From assembly GCA_036346405.1 (NCBI GenBank), contig CM070561.1, positions 7,256,834 through 7,320,833 on the forward strand: a DNA stretch of 64,000 nucleotides, written 5' to 3'. Made by a program: the position numbers and the translations under genes. Under the pieces are notes generated by a model. The model had not been told where the DNA came from, ran no database searches, and saw nothing but the letters and a program-made list of their open reading frames with translations. Origin of the DNA: Phyllostachys edulis (Eukaryota; Streptophyta; Magnoliopsida; Poales; Poaceae). Positions 1 to 10,080 of the stretch are shown piece by piece; the first letter of the stretch is position 1; each line of letters opens with the position of its first letter.

Positions 1-316
1 CCACTTAAAAGAACATCTGATGATTCTTCTGAGTCTTCATCTGGATTTTCACTTGCCTGTTTATCTGTAATCCATAAAGAGGAACTTGAGAGTATTCCTG
101 AGGCTGAGTTAGCCCTTCTAGCCAAAAAAATTCACATGGGCCTATGACAATGTGAGAAACAAGAAGAGAGGTGGCCCTGTGATATGCTATGAGTGTGGAG
201 AGCTCTACCATATCCGGGCAAACTGCCCCAAGCTAAAAGGGAAAGGCAACCGCAAGGAGGAGAAGACAGCTTGGAGGAAGCCTCAAGAGAACAAGTCCAA
301 GTTTGATGCTGCACTC
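1..316 (+). pseudogene. Ty1/copia gag fragment with CCHC zinc knuckle
   Basis: Residue of a copia-type capsid/nucleocapsid gene, which would package element RNA. A CX2CX4HX4C knuckle reads CYECGELYHIRANC at 185-226, followed by a Lys-rich basic tail. The upstream part (1 to about 135) reads in another frame and ends LALLAKKIHMGL, and the downstream part resumes as AYDNVRNKKRGG, so a single-base frameshift lies near 135-140. The fragment has neither start nor pol and is cut on the right by the hAT element at 325. Copia family assignment rests on the knuckle and its flanks; seen clearly but very partial. Confidence 0.75.
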
Positions 317-439
317 GTTTGCAACATGGGCGGATCTAGTATAGGGACATGGGCGTACAGATGTACACCCATTATTTTTGGAAAAAAAACCCAGTATTTA
401 TTACGTATATTTGGTATATATACTAGTAAGTATAATTAA

Positions 440-1763
440 AATACGTATTTGAACTGTGCGGGCGCAGCGACTCCATCAGAATTCTCGATCGCGATTCGCC
501 CCATGCCCCACCAGCAAAGCCGGGCAAAGCCCACCACGGCCCAAGCGCCTCACGCACCCACGCGGTCACGCCAGCCCTATTGCCCCAACCCAAGTAGCAA
601 CCTAGAGCCCCATCCCCTCCGTGAATTGTTTCCTACTTTCCTCCCCTTTCTCTTCTCGGCTTCTCGCTCTGCCTCTATGGCGGCGCGGCCTAACTGCCAA
701 GGAGTCAGGACACGCGCGAACCGCGCAAGCGGGTAAGGTGGCCGTGGCCGAGCCGCCGCTGTCGGGAGCCGGGATGGAGGGTGCCTCATCTGCAGCCGGC
801 GACGCCGAGGTCGAGGCCGAGCAGACCACCACCCAAGATCGCGCAAGGAGCGCGGCGCCACGCGGCGAGGTCAAGGTGAAGGTGAGCTCCTCCTCCCCGG
901 TTCCTACTCGGGCTGGCTCCATCACTTTCCCATGAGTAGTCGCTAGTCAACAAGCAACAAAATCCAAAAATGAATCAAGCTCAACTTTGAAAATCGAAAT
1001 AACAAAAAGGGGTGGGGAGGAAATTAAATCAAGGAGGAGCAGTTGCCAGCCGCATGCGCCTGGGAGGCGCAATGAGCCGAGGCCGAGCCGAGCCAAGCAC
1101 AGCGCAACTCGGGAGGCGGGTGCGGGCTGCGCCAATGAGGCACACTCTTGAACCTGGAGGCTGCTGCGTCGGCGTGGAGGCACACGGGCCGAGCCGAGGC
1201 CTAGGCGGAAGGCGAAGCAAGACGGCCAAGCCAAGAGCCGGAGGCGGCGACGTGGGAGAGGTAGCACCGGGCCAGATGCGACGCCATGAGCAAGCACCGC
1301 CATGGCAAGAGAGCCCCATGGGTAAGCTTCGGCCGAAGGAAGCCTCAGGGAAAAAGAAGGGGAAAGTGAGGAAAAGGAGAGCAAGGAAGAAGAACCAGAG
1401 GGGAGAGGGCATTCGGCTGTGAGGGGAGAGAAGAAGCAAAGAGGTAGACTTGTAGTTGAGTTAGTCTAAAGAAGCAAACTGGACAGTGGATGTGCATTGT
1501 ATAGTTGTAATGTTGTATGTATATGCCAGTCAATCAAATATTCATATTGGTATTGAATCACTTATCGATATTTTTTAGCTTCATAGCTTGTATAGTTCAA
1601 TTATTCTGTCCAAATGTCCAATTATTTTGTAGCTTGTGTAGCTTTAGTTGTTAGATAAAACAGAAGATTATTTTGTCTTAAATGTTCAATTATTTATGTG
1701 AAATTTTTGTTTTCATGTAGATCGCAAAGCATTCAAAAATGAAGAGGAAGCATATAGACCACA
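440..1763. other. Non-coding interior of the hAT element
   Basis: About 440-1440 is GC-rich and gives overlapping open frames on both strands made of Ala, Arg, Pro and Gly, with no recognisable domain; I regard these as composition artefacts. From 1440 to 1763 the sequence turns AT-rich. A TTTCATGTAG at about 1720 could be an old splice acceptor before the transposase remnant. Confidence 0.45.
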
Positions 1764-2276
1764 GAGCTTAATGATAGGTTTGATGAGGTAAACACAGATT
1801 TGCTTCTTTGCATGTCTTCATTCAATCCGATTGATTCATTCGTTGCTTATGACAAGGACAACTTGGTTAGGCTTGCTTAGTTTTATCCTAAGGATTTCTC
1901 AAGCACAGAATTGATGCATCTTTCATTTTAATGTACACACTTCATTACTGATATGCGTAGAGATGAAAGGTTTAAAGAAGTAAGAAATCTTGCTGAGCTT
2001 TCCATTATGCTTGTTCAAACAAAGAAAAACCTTCATTATAAAATTGTTTACAAGCTTCTCAAATTGGTGTTGATTCTTCCGGTAGCAACTGCTAGTGTTG
2101 AGAGGGTATTCTCTTCAATAAATTATGTGAAGAATAAGCTAAGTAATAGGATGGGGGAACAATACTTGAATGATTGCTTAGTTACATTTCTTGAGCGAGA
2201 TTTTTTTGTGCAAGTTAAGGATGGTGACATTATATCTCGCTTCCAAGCCATGAATGAACGTCAAGTTAGATTGTAA
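1764..2276 (+). pseudogene. hAT transposase C-terminal dimerisation region (ZMYM1/TTF-type)
   Basis: The frame reads ELNDRFDEVNTDLLLCM, then NPIDSFVAYDKDNLVRLA, a TAG stop, FYPKDFSSTELMHLSF, a TAA stop, and then an open stretch to a TAA at 2276. The final part contains LAELSIMLVQTKKN, LILPVATASVERVFSSINYVK and NRMGEQYLNDCLVTFLE, the hAT C-terminal dimerisation motif of transposases related to ZMYM1/TTF-type plant proteins. There are two in-frame stops, and the N-terminal and catalytic parts are missing, so this copy is dead. It lies inside the TIR-bounded hAT element and in the same orientation. Confidence 0.85.
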
Positions 2277-2463
2277 TTTTTTTTAATTATTTTGTAATTT
2301 CTCTAAATTATTCGACATGTTGTCTCTAGTAAGAACAATTTGTACTTTATTTCTTTTTATGTTATGAACATTATGTTTTACATTGTACAATATATTTGTA
2401 ACTCCGAACACCCATTCTGAAAATTCTGGATCCACCACTGGTTTGCGATGTTGATGCATCGAT

Positions 2464-3108
2464 GCATCCTGAGAAATGGCATATTTTGCATATCTTGATG
2501 GCATTGTAGACGCATAATTAGGATCCCGATCGAACCTATGAAAATGCATGTCCGGTGAAGCATGTTCACGTGTGAAGTTGTGGATTCCCATGGTTGCTGC
2601 AACAATCATCTTTTGCTTGGATATGTCAAATCTCAGCATCTTAAAAAGAATTCTCCATTTCATCTTCCATACATCAAAGGACCTCTCAATTACGTTGCGA
2701 CCACTCGAGTGCAATTGGTGGAATTTCTCTTTCTCATCACTAGGAGCAGCACAACACCTCTCTGAAATTCTGGAACATGGTACCTTTGCCCCTTGTATGG
2801 TGCTAAGTACCCAGGCCTGTTCGGGGGTGGCCTTTATTGTCTTCTTTTCATGATCCCAACCTAAGCCTGTCTCCTTTGTCCTCAATTTCCTCCAAATGTT
2901 GTAATCATTCTTTAATTTATCACATTTGTTCTTCAATTGCATCTTTTTGTATTGTAGCATAGTCTTCTCTGCAAATTTTTGCAATCACTAGAGTATACCC
3001 TAGGTTGTTCAAATGGGTATTCAGGTGATTGTCTACCACTACCTGTTCAACGAACAATTCGCACACTATCCTAGCGTTCTTATCGTTCCACTTAGTGTTA
3101 TCAGCCAT
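2464..3108 (-). pseudogene. PIF/Harbinger ORF1 (Myb/SANT-like) fused by deletion to transposase C-terminus
   Basis: The reverse strand starts MADNTKWNDKNARIVCELF, the Myb/SANT-like DNA-binding fold of PIF ORF1, and continues as LKNDYNIWRKL and TGLGWDHEKKTIKATPE after a frameshift near 2965-2985. Immediately after ATPE at about 2810-2825 the sequence becomes transposase: PGYLAPYKGQRYHVPEFQ in a neighbouring frame, then NVIERSFDVWKMKWRIL, KQKMIVAATMGIHNFTREHA and RYAKYAISQDAS. The middle of the transposase, with the first two catalytic acidic residues, is missing. In PIF elements ORF1 and transposase are separate genes, so this is an internal deletion joining both. At least two frameshifts make it non-functional. 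Confidence 0.8.
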
Positions 3109-3109
3109 C

Positions 3110-4300
3110 TACATTGTCAATTTCGAATATTGGGTTCTATTTTCCATTGTCAATCATGGAAAATCACTAAGCATTGTGACATTCCACAGAAATTACTCAA
3201 TCTCATAAGGTGATAATTCCAATAAACATGAAATTGTCTAATCAAGTCGCCGTCATCAATCACATTCACAAATTCAGAGAAGCATGAAACTACTACATGT
3301 CGAGAGTTCAACATACAGTTTTTCACCTAAAACTACTCAAACTCCATGTAATCAAGTTACAATACTGCAATTTTACTAAAACTTCGACAATCAAACACAA
3401 GATTATAAGAAGTTAAATGACCTAAGTTACTTTTGATCAAAAATCTCTCAAGATAAATAAAACGATAAAAAACGGTGCATACTTCAATTTTGTAGAACAC
3501 TTCTAAATGATCATCCAAACAAATCATCAACAAAACATTCACAAAAGTATGAAAAAAAAAATCATCAATCACTAACATCACACTGATAAAGAATTCCAGG
3601 GCAATTGCATCATATTTTGCCTACTACATTCACAGATTAACAAATATACACACACAAAGAGGAAGATTCACATATGATATTTTGCCAACTACATTCACAT
3701 ATTCAACCTACTACATTCACATATTCATTGATAAAAACAATTGTGGTCAGCGAATAGGAAGGAGACTACGGGAGTAGGGAGGGCAACGGGGGACGCCCAG
3801 ATGACGACCTTACATTCACAGGAGTCGGTCGGTGGTGCTCAGGAAATGGCGGCGGCGGAAAAGGTGGGGAACGGTGGCCTCTAGGGTTTTCGTGGTCAGC
3901 GGCGGCACACTCCGGGGACGGTGGCAGCGTAGTGGAGGACCAACAGGGGTGCACACGGGGGCTGGAGGCGGGGCACGCGAAAATCGCTCAGTCGCGGGAG
4001 CAGTTGGAGATGAGGACACGAGGGGGAATGCCGGTTCAGAACGCTCGAGGGTGTCATGTAGTGGGATGAGACATGGTGTAGTTCGATGGCATTTGCGGGT
4101 AATAACAATCAACTTCAAGGGGTATTTTCGCTTCTGCAAGGTTGGATTTCCACGAGAATCCACGGGAAGGCTGCTTCACCTTGCTAGTTCATTTTCGAGA
4201 TAGCTCCTTGCGAGAAGCAAAATCTGGTGGTTTTGAGAAGCTGGGTTTTTGGTACTGCTCTACAAGATCCAAACGAAAAACTAAGAGTAGGAGCTGTACC
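3110..4300. other. PIF leader: AT-rich stretch then GC-rich 5' region
   Basis: 3110-3760 is AT-rich with no supportable gene. 3760-4110 is GC-rich, and its open frames on both strands lack domains. It most likely represents the 5' leader/promoter part of the minus-strand PIF element, because it lies between ORF1 and the terminal motif at 4309. Confidence 0.35.
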
Positions 4301-4383
4301 AAACAAGACTTAGACCTTGTTTGGTATGGCTCCAACTCTCAGCTTCTTAGTTAGAGTAGGTGGAGTTGTGCCAAACGGGCTAA

Positions 4384-5139
4384 CTCCACAAAATTTTTGG
4401 AGTTAAAGCAACCTGGAGTGGAGCAGCCCCTAGTACAATTTTTAGGAGCAGGTGTAACCTTGCTCCAAGTGGAGAGCTATGGACCAATAAAATAAAATAC
4501 CCCTAAGAGTTAAGGTTAATTACCTGAAATATGCCACTCAACAATCCTATGCACCCCACTACACCTGTTCGCAGCCCTACACCTGTTTGCATCCTTTCGC
4601 ATGTTCGCAGTCCCTTCGTTGTTGCCCCTTCTCATCCCCTCGCCCTCTCTCAACTAGGAGACAGCTCGGGCGCGGGCGACTCTTCCCTGATGGAAGCTCT
4701 TCCTCCCTGGCAGCGGTTCTTCCACAGCCCGGTCCACCACGAGCGCATCTTCCACGGCTCAGCCTCGACATCTTATTCTGCCCTCCCCACCTGGCGGTCC
4801 ACCCCGGCGCGCACGACCTCTTCGTCCTCTCCCCCCGGCGTGCGCGACCCCGGTTACCTATCCACCGACCAAGGCGGCGGTTCCCTCCCCAGTGGCCCTT
4901 CTTCCCCAGCGTCCTCATCTTCTCCCCTTCCTGCTTGACATTCTCGTCCTCTCCCCAGCCTCGCCCTTGGCGACTTCTTCGTCGGCTTCCTCATCCTTGG
5001 CGTCCTCATCCTCGTCCTTGGTGGAGATGGGAGGCGGCGAGAGGAAGGATCGCGGCGAGGGCCTCGACCACGCTACTGTCCGGCAATAAGAACAAAGCAA
5101 TGCGGCCGCTAAGGAGAGAGGCGAGCTCTCATCCTCTCT
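4384..5139. other. GC-rich upstream part of the Pack-type element
   Basis: 4384-4530 is rich in short TGGAG/CTCCA inverted motifs typical of subterminal transposon sequence. 4580-5130 is C-rich on the plus strand, and its long open frames are Ser/Pro/Arg-rich and domain-free. It could be the 5' leader captured with the LSG1 fragment, but no LSG1 residues are visible before about 5140. Confidence 0.35.
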
Positions 5140-6798
5140 GCCAAGACGCAGCCACCGCCGCCGCTCGAGTCCGTCATCGACGTCAGCGACATCAGCGACG
5201 TCGACGTCGTCCTCCAGCGTGCGACCAAAGATGATCTCCTCCTTGGCGATGATGCCCATGACGTTTCCCTGTCTGTTGCGTCCGGTTCTGGCCTAATCGA
5301 TCTGTAAGCGCTTGGGAGAAAAAGAAGTTCCTTTCTCCCAAGTGTTCGACGAATTGCCTCTGAGGCGGCTGGTATTTGCATTGTAGGGATGGGACAAGGA
5401 AGACATAGGAGGAGAGGCAACGGCTGTGGCAGGAGCAGAAGGCTCTGCACGCGTACAACCTTAGGGTGCGCTGCTGGTGAGTGCTCGGCACTGTTTTCTT
5501 TTCTTTCGATCTGTGGGTGGGGTGAGTGATTTGTGGGTGAATGGAACTCGAATATTTTCAGGCCACTGTGGACTGCTCAGATGACAGTGGAGGAGCTCGA
5601 CGCCAACGAGAGGTGGGCCTTCCTGGAGTGGCGGAGGAATCTCGCAAGGTTGGTGTAGTTGGTTTTCATTGTTTCTATGCACATTGAATGTTTGTCTAGG
5701 AGAGCTGTTGATGATTCCCGTATTTGTGTGCCAAAAATGTAGAAAGTTGTCAAATAGTTGGACAACAACTTATGCTTGGTTGTAAACATTTGGAAAAAAT
5801 ACCTAGCGTGGTTCGTGATTTTTGGGCATTGCAAAGTGCTGATTGAAGTATTGAACAATATCTAATTGACGCATATATGTACATTTAATTTGTTTCTTGG
5901 GCTTTAAAAATAGTAGAACAAGGACTAAAAAATGTGCATGCTCGCTTGAGTGAACTACAGAGTGAACTACAGAATAGAGGTCTTTCAAATGTTTAGCATG
6001 TAGTCCATCTAACTCAAACTTTAAGTTAGCTGAGGTGTTGTCTATTTTATATACAAGTTGATTCTAAAAAGAATTTTGTTCTGTAGATTGGAAGAGAATG
6101 AAAAACTTGTTCTTGCGCCTTTTGAGAAGAACATTGATATATGGAGACAGCTCTTGACAGTACTTGAACGCAGTGATTTGGTTAGTACATCCATCTGAGA
6201 AATCTATTGTTCAATTTGGCTAGTACGTTAGAGTGAACTGATTAGCACATATGTTAGCTGACAACAAAACTTGATTCTTGCTTTGCTAAATTTGGATGCT
6301 AGATCATCTCAATAATTTTTGGGAATTCTATAGATATCATTTGCATGACAGGGCAAACAATTGGGTACAATGAAATATGTAATTAAGGTGCAAATCTGTT
6401 AAATTGAGCTATTATTTAGGGTGCTGTGATTTGTAGTCCTTGTTCATTTAGATGCTCACAAATGATAGTTCCTAGAGATACCATAGTTGAATTTGTTTTA
6501 TACTTTTATGTATTAGTGATGGGCTTAGTAATTGCAAGGCACATTATCGTGACAAGGAATGATACCATTTTAGTCTTGCAAATGTAAAGTAATGGCCGGG
6601 ATTGGTTCTTACCCCTTTCATGGATGTAGTGAGTTCTTGTGGTAGGGGTTGAGTATAATAGAGTAAAGCCAAACTCAAGATCTTCACAAATCATTATAGT
6701 TCTAAAGAATCCTTTATGTTTTGTCTATACAGGTTTATGCAGAAGGAGATTGCTCAATGTCAACGTACGAGAGGTGGGCAAGCCTTAGAGAATTGTAG
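5140..6798 (+). pseudogene. LSG1: LSG1-type large-subunit GTPase gene fragment with introns
   Basis: LSG1 is a circularly permuted cytosolic GTPase that releases the export adaptor NMD3 from pre-60S ribosomes. Five exon blocks are visible: about 5140-5303 (LESVIDVSDISDVDVVLQ ... GSGLIDL), 5387-5476 (ERQRLWQEQKALHAYNLRV, after an in-frame TAG), 5562-5648 (LWTAQMTVEELDANERWAFL), 6087-6180 (LEENEKLVLAPFEKNIDIWR, then LLTVLERSDL) and 6733-6798 (VYAEGDCSMSTYERW, ending TAG). All are bounded by GT-AG introns with matching phase, so the copy came through DNA and not mRNA. The last exon does not look like LSG1, and the GTPase core is absent. It lies in a candidate Pack-type element; truncation and a stop make function unlikely. 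Confidence 0.75.
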
Positions 6799-7133
6799 AA
6801 GCTGAATTGGACGAGCTGCCCTTGGATGTTTTTTTTTTTTCTTTTCATTTCATTCATCCCGTTTGATGTAGTGGTTTTCGGACTTGGAACAGTAGATTTG
6901 ATTAATAAAGACGAGGAGAATTGTGAACGACATCTCCTGCCTCCTTGCCTCTCTTATGGACTTTTGTTATGATACTCATTGAATTTTTTTAGAGAAGATA
7001 CTCATTGAATTATAACTTTTGTTATGAACTTTATATGTTTATGTATGTTATATTTAATTTTTTTCAAGTAAAAAATTTGAACGTGGGCGAAAAAGATGGC
7101 ACTACATGGCCAAAAAAAAAATAAAGGAAAAAT

Positions 7134-7232
7134 TGATTATTTGTCACTACAAAAGAGTGAATTTTACAATTTGCCGCTGTACGTGAGTATGATATATGGG
7201 TTCCGGGACTACATGTCAGTGGCAAATAATCA
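7134..7232. repeat. Short inverted-repeat (MITE-like) unit
   Basis: TGATTATTTGTCACT (7134-7148) and AGTGGCAAATAATCA (7218-7232) are inverted copies matching at 14 of 15 bases around an 69-bp spacer. A further partial copy (GACAAATAAT) follows near 7250. It has the size and shape of a very small MITE or foldback; no target duplication was identified. Confidence 0.45.
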
Positions 7233-7393
7233 CTTACACATGTTTAACAATGACAAATAATTAAATCTTTCGTCACAAAACAAGGACGGTGCAATATTTT
7301 TATAATAATTCTTCTTATTTCTAGAGTTAGATCTAATTTTCTAATCAAACACTCACTTGTTGGAGTGGATCGTGTAGTTATACCAAACAGGCC

Positions 7394-8232
7394 TAAGTTG
7401 TTTGAGGAGGCTTCCAGCTTAAACCGCTCCTTAGTGAGTCCTCGGTTCTCGAGTCTTCCACTGGAGCGTTCCAGAACTCCTTGTCCTCCTCGCGCAAGTC
7501 GAAATCGCCTTCTCCTCGACTCCTTATCCTCCTCGCGCATCACAGGGGCAACCTGAGGTATTACCCCTCCTCCCCCAATTGCTAGGGTTCTGATCGCTTC
7601 TGTTCGCTGGTATTCCCCGATCCGCGGTCTCTGATTCCGCCGGAGTAGCCGGATCTGTGGTTGGTTCACCTCCGTGCATCGTTAGCTTTCGATTCGACTT
7701 ACCACAGGTTCACCTCCGTGCATCGTTAGCTTTCGATTCGACTCCGTTTAGATGCGATCCGTGTTTAATTTCGCAGTCGTGTCTGGTCAAGTGGACAGCA
7801 AAACATCCTGTTAAGTTTGTGTGTTTTTCGATGCGGTAATTTGGGGTTTTCAGAATCGGAGTTTAGACAATTTGGAATAGCGAATGATTTACTTCCAAAA
7901 AAAGAATAGCGGAATGATCCACACAGCTCGGTTACAACCTACAACACCATGTTTATCTCGTCTCATACTGTATCATGAGCATTTGAGGATTTCCTACTGT
8001 CATAATTATGTAGACATGTTTGACGAAAATTTGGTGATTTGCCGCCTGTAGTGTTGCATATGGCGTATGGCTGATTGTATGTAGCTTAATTCTAGAACTG
8101 CAGCATACTAAGTACGGAGGCTACCCAATTTTATGTTTTGTTTTCGCAACACTTCCGAGTAATTTACCATGTCCTGGTACCTTACTTCAATAATTATGCT
8201 CCTTTGGGGCTTGATTGCAGATCACATACACA
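7394..8232 (+). promoter_or_regulatory. SODCC: SOD promoter edge, 5' leader exon and leader intron
   Basis: The SOD coding start at 8233 directly follows a splice acceptor (TTGATTGCAG ending at 8220). The best donor is CCTGAG|GTATTA at 7557/7558, giving a non-coding first exon of roughly 7430-7557 and a 663-nt leader intron, an arrangement common in plant Cu/Zn SOD genes. The exon is CT-rich. A TATAATAATT at 7301 is the nearest TATA-like motif and falls inside the transposon-like block that ends at 7393, so part of the promoter may be transposon-derived. The transcription start is inferred. Confidence 0.55.
7663..7743 (+). repeat. 44-bp tandem duplication in the SOD leader intron
   Basis: GGTTCACCTCCGTGCATCG begins at 7663 and again at 7707; the 44-bp unit is followed by 37 bp of an identical second copy. 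The perfect identity suggests a recent local duplication. Confidence 0.9.
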
Positions 8233-10080
8233 ATGGTGAAGGCTGTTGCTGTGCTTACTAGCAGTGAGGGTGTCAAGGGCACCATCTTTTTCTCCCAAGA
8301 GGGAGATGGTAATTCCACCACATGCTGCGAGAGTCTTTTCTATCCTTCTGTATTCGTTGGACGTAATTGGTTGGTCGATGTTTAGGTCCAACCACCGTGA
8401 CAGGAAGTGTCTCTGGACTCAAGTCAGGGCTCCATGGGTTCCATGTGCACGCGCTTGGTGACACCACTAATGGCTGCATGTCAACTGGTACTTACATTTC
8501 TTTCCCCTTTCATGTTCCAGGATAAATGAATTGTGCTGTGCTTATTGAAGAAATTGTTTCATACCGCAGGACCACACTTCAATCCTGCTGGTAAGGAGCA
8601 TGGGGCACCAGAAGATGAGAACCGCCATGCTGGTGATCTTGGAAACGTGACAGCCGGAGGGGATGGTACTTCTGTTTGCTCCCTTTTTGCCATTCTCTTA
8701 AATTTTTGGAGAAAACACTTTCTGCTTTGGCTGAAAATTTGATAGCTTTATTCTCAGAAACAATTTACTCCATTGCGATTATAATGCATGTTATGAAACA
8801 CATGGCAAAATAGTAGATAATCAAAAGAGCAGGAGACAAGGATTTTACGTGAAAAACCTTTGTGGAAAAAACCACGGACACGAAGACAAAATTCACAATA
8901 TGAGGAGAAATTACACGCACGGGGCTATTTGGTGCATCTAAACCGTGGGACTACAGGGGTACATATATAGGCTAGGGAATAAGAGTCCTACGAGAATACG
9001 ACATTGAGTCAGAGTCGGTTGCGCCACTTGGCGCATGTGTCGCTTGGCACCGTCACCAGTCGACGCTGTGTCTGGCACGGACACCATACGAATTCGAATC
9101 ACACTTTAACAATGCACAACCCCCACTGACAATTTACTTCTTGGCTGCCCAGGTGTTGCTAATGTCAATGTTGTTGACAGCCAGGTGAGCAATATTCGTT
9201 TTATCTATGCAAATAATATTACATGCCTCCTTTTTATCGTTTTGGTTTTAGCATTGTTCATTTGACATAGATAGCATTTTTGAACGCAGATCCCCCTTAC
9301 TGGACCACACTCAATTATCGGCCGAGCTGTTGTTGTCCATGCTGATCCCGATGATCTTGGCAAGGGTAAAACACTTGAATCCTACATTTGTGTCTATCTG
9401 GGCATGAATCTTTGTCAGATCTGAATTATCTCTTTGTTGCAGTGGTGCTAGAGTAGTTGTGTTATGTTATCTGTACACTCTCTATGCCCTTTATATAATT
9501 AATCTTAAACATAATCGATGAGATAGTGTGGAAATCCAGGGAACATTTTCTGGCCTCATCTGTTATTTATGTCTGTTTTTTAATTACTTTCATCAACTTT
9601 TGGATAAACCTGTTGCTTATCAAATATTTATGTTAGCTCTGGATGGCAAACATAAAAGACAGAGTGCTTATCTAATATCCTCTTATTAGTCGACTGTACT
9701 TTGTGCTACCATTTGTACGAACTCTCTGATTGTTGTACAGAGTGCTGATTGTAGCCTGCTGCCTGCTTGTAAAATTTATTTGGATAGAGGCATGGAGTAC
9801 ATGTAACCATACCTTTCTGTTGTATTTCAGGTGGACATGAGCTTAGCAAGAGCACTGGAAACGCTGGTGGACGTGTTGCTTGTGGTAAGTTACATGGCTG
9901 AATCTTTTCTCCAATCTAGTTTAATTTATTGTAACACTCAGCATACTAATTGGTTCTCTCTCGCCAATCTTTGTTATTTTCTGCATTTAATGGATTAATA
10001 GAAATCCTGTTCATTTCTTTCTTCTGTTCTTATGGTCCTTGGCTTCCTCGTTATCAGGGATCATAGGGCTCCAGGGTTAG
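8233..10080 (+). CDS. SODCC: Cytosolic Cu/Zn superoxide dismutase
   Basis: Dismutates superoxide to oxygen and hydrogen peroxide in the cytosol; homodimeric in plants. Coding exons are 8233-8308, 8386-8487, 8570-8665, 9153-9184, 9290-9365, 9831-9884 and 10058-10080. Every intron is GT-AG and phases match, giving 459 nt, 152 residues plus TAG. Copper ligands are His45, His47, His62 and His119; zinc ligands are His62, His70, His79 and Asp82; Cys56-Cys145 can form the disulfide; Arg142 guides the substrate. The signature GFHVHALGDTT and the C-terminus GNAGGRVACGIIGLQG are intact. There is no transit peptide, and MVKAVAVL matches the cytosolic class. ATG at 8233 is the first in frame after the leader intron acceptor. 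Intron 4 carries an insertion (8770-9128) outside splice signals. This is the only gene here likely to work. Confidence 0.96.
8770..9128. mobile_element. 359-bp insertion in SOD intron 4 flanked by 10-bp direct repeats
   Basis: ACAATTTACT occurs at 8760-8769 and again at 9129-9138, and the 359 bp between them differ in character from the rest of the intron (TTTTACGTGAAAAACC, CACGGACACGAAGAC). A 9-10 bp target duplication is typical of Mutator-like elements, but no terminal inverted repeats are obvious; a fragment of a retroelement is the alternative. Splice sites of the intron are untouched. Confidence 0.5.

Larger units (their letters stand above)
325..2440 (+). mobile_element. Internally deleted hAT element with TIRs and 8-bp target duplication
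   Basis: The left end begins near CATGGGCGGATCTAG and the right end finishes with CTGGATCCACCACTG, which are imperfect inverted repeats of each other. They are flanked by GTTTGCAA (317-324) and GTTTGCGA (2441-2448), an 8-bp duplication with one mismatch, the length expected of hAT insertion. Inside is only the C-terminal part of a hAT transposase (1764-2276), so the copy is non-autonomous. It sits between the copia gag scrap and the PIF remnant. Confidence 0.75.
2449..4309 (-). mobile_element. PIF/Harbinger element remnant
   Basis: A minus-strand element whose 5' end is taken as position 4309, where the reverse strand starts GTCTTGTTTGGTACAGCTCC next to a TTA (4310-4312), the 3-bp target type used by PIF/Harbinger. 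Its coding part at 2464-3108 joins the ORF1 Myb-like protein to the transposase end. The left (3') terminus was not found; the similarity fades into the hAT target site at about 2450, so the element is probably truncated there. Confidence 0.6.
4313..7393. mobile_element. Candidate Pack-type TIR element carrying LSG1 gene sequence
   Basis: The left end reads GACCTTGTTTGGTATGGCTC after TTA (4310-4312). The right end reads ATACCAAACAGGCC before TAA (7394-7396). The ends are imperfect inverted repeats sharing the TTTGGTAT core. The interior carries LSG1 exons with introns at 5140-6798. A capture of genomic exons between transposon-like ends is the Pack-TIR pattern. Caution: a second similar motif with TAA at 4366-4383 would instead make 4313-4380 a 68-bp mini-element, and the TTA/TAA flanks differ in the middle base. 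Confidence 0.5.

Noticed and set aside
577..1439. Several overlapping open frames of 90-145 codons on both strands
   Set aside because: GC-rich composition artefacts without domains, lying inside the hAT element.
4587..5234. 215-codon plus-strand frame
   Set aside because: Ser/Pro/Arg-rich; the true LSG1 reading in 5140-5303 uses a different frame and gives recognisable residues.
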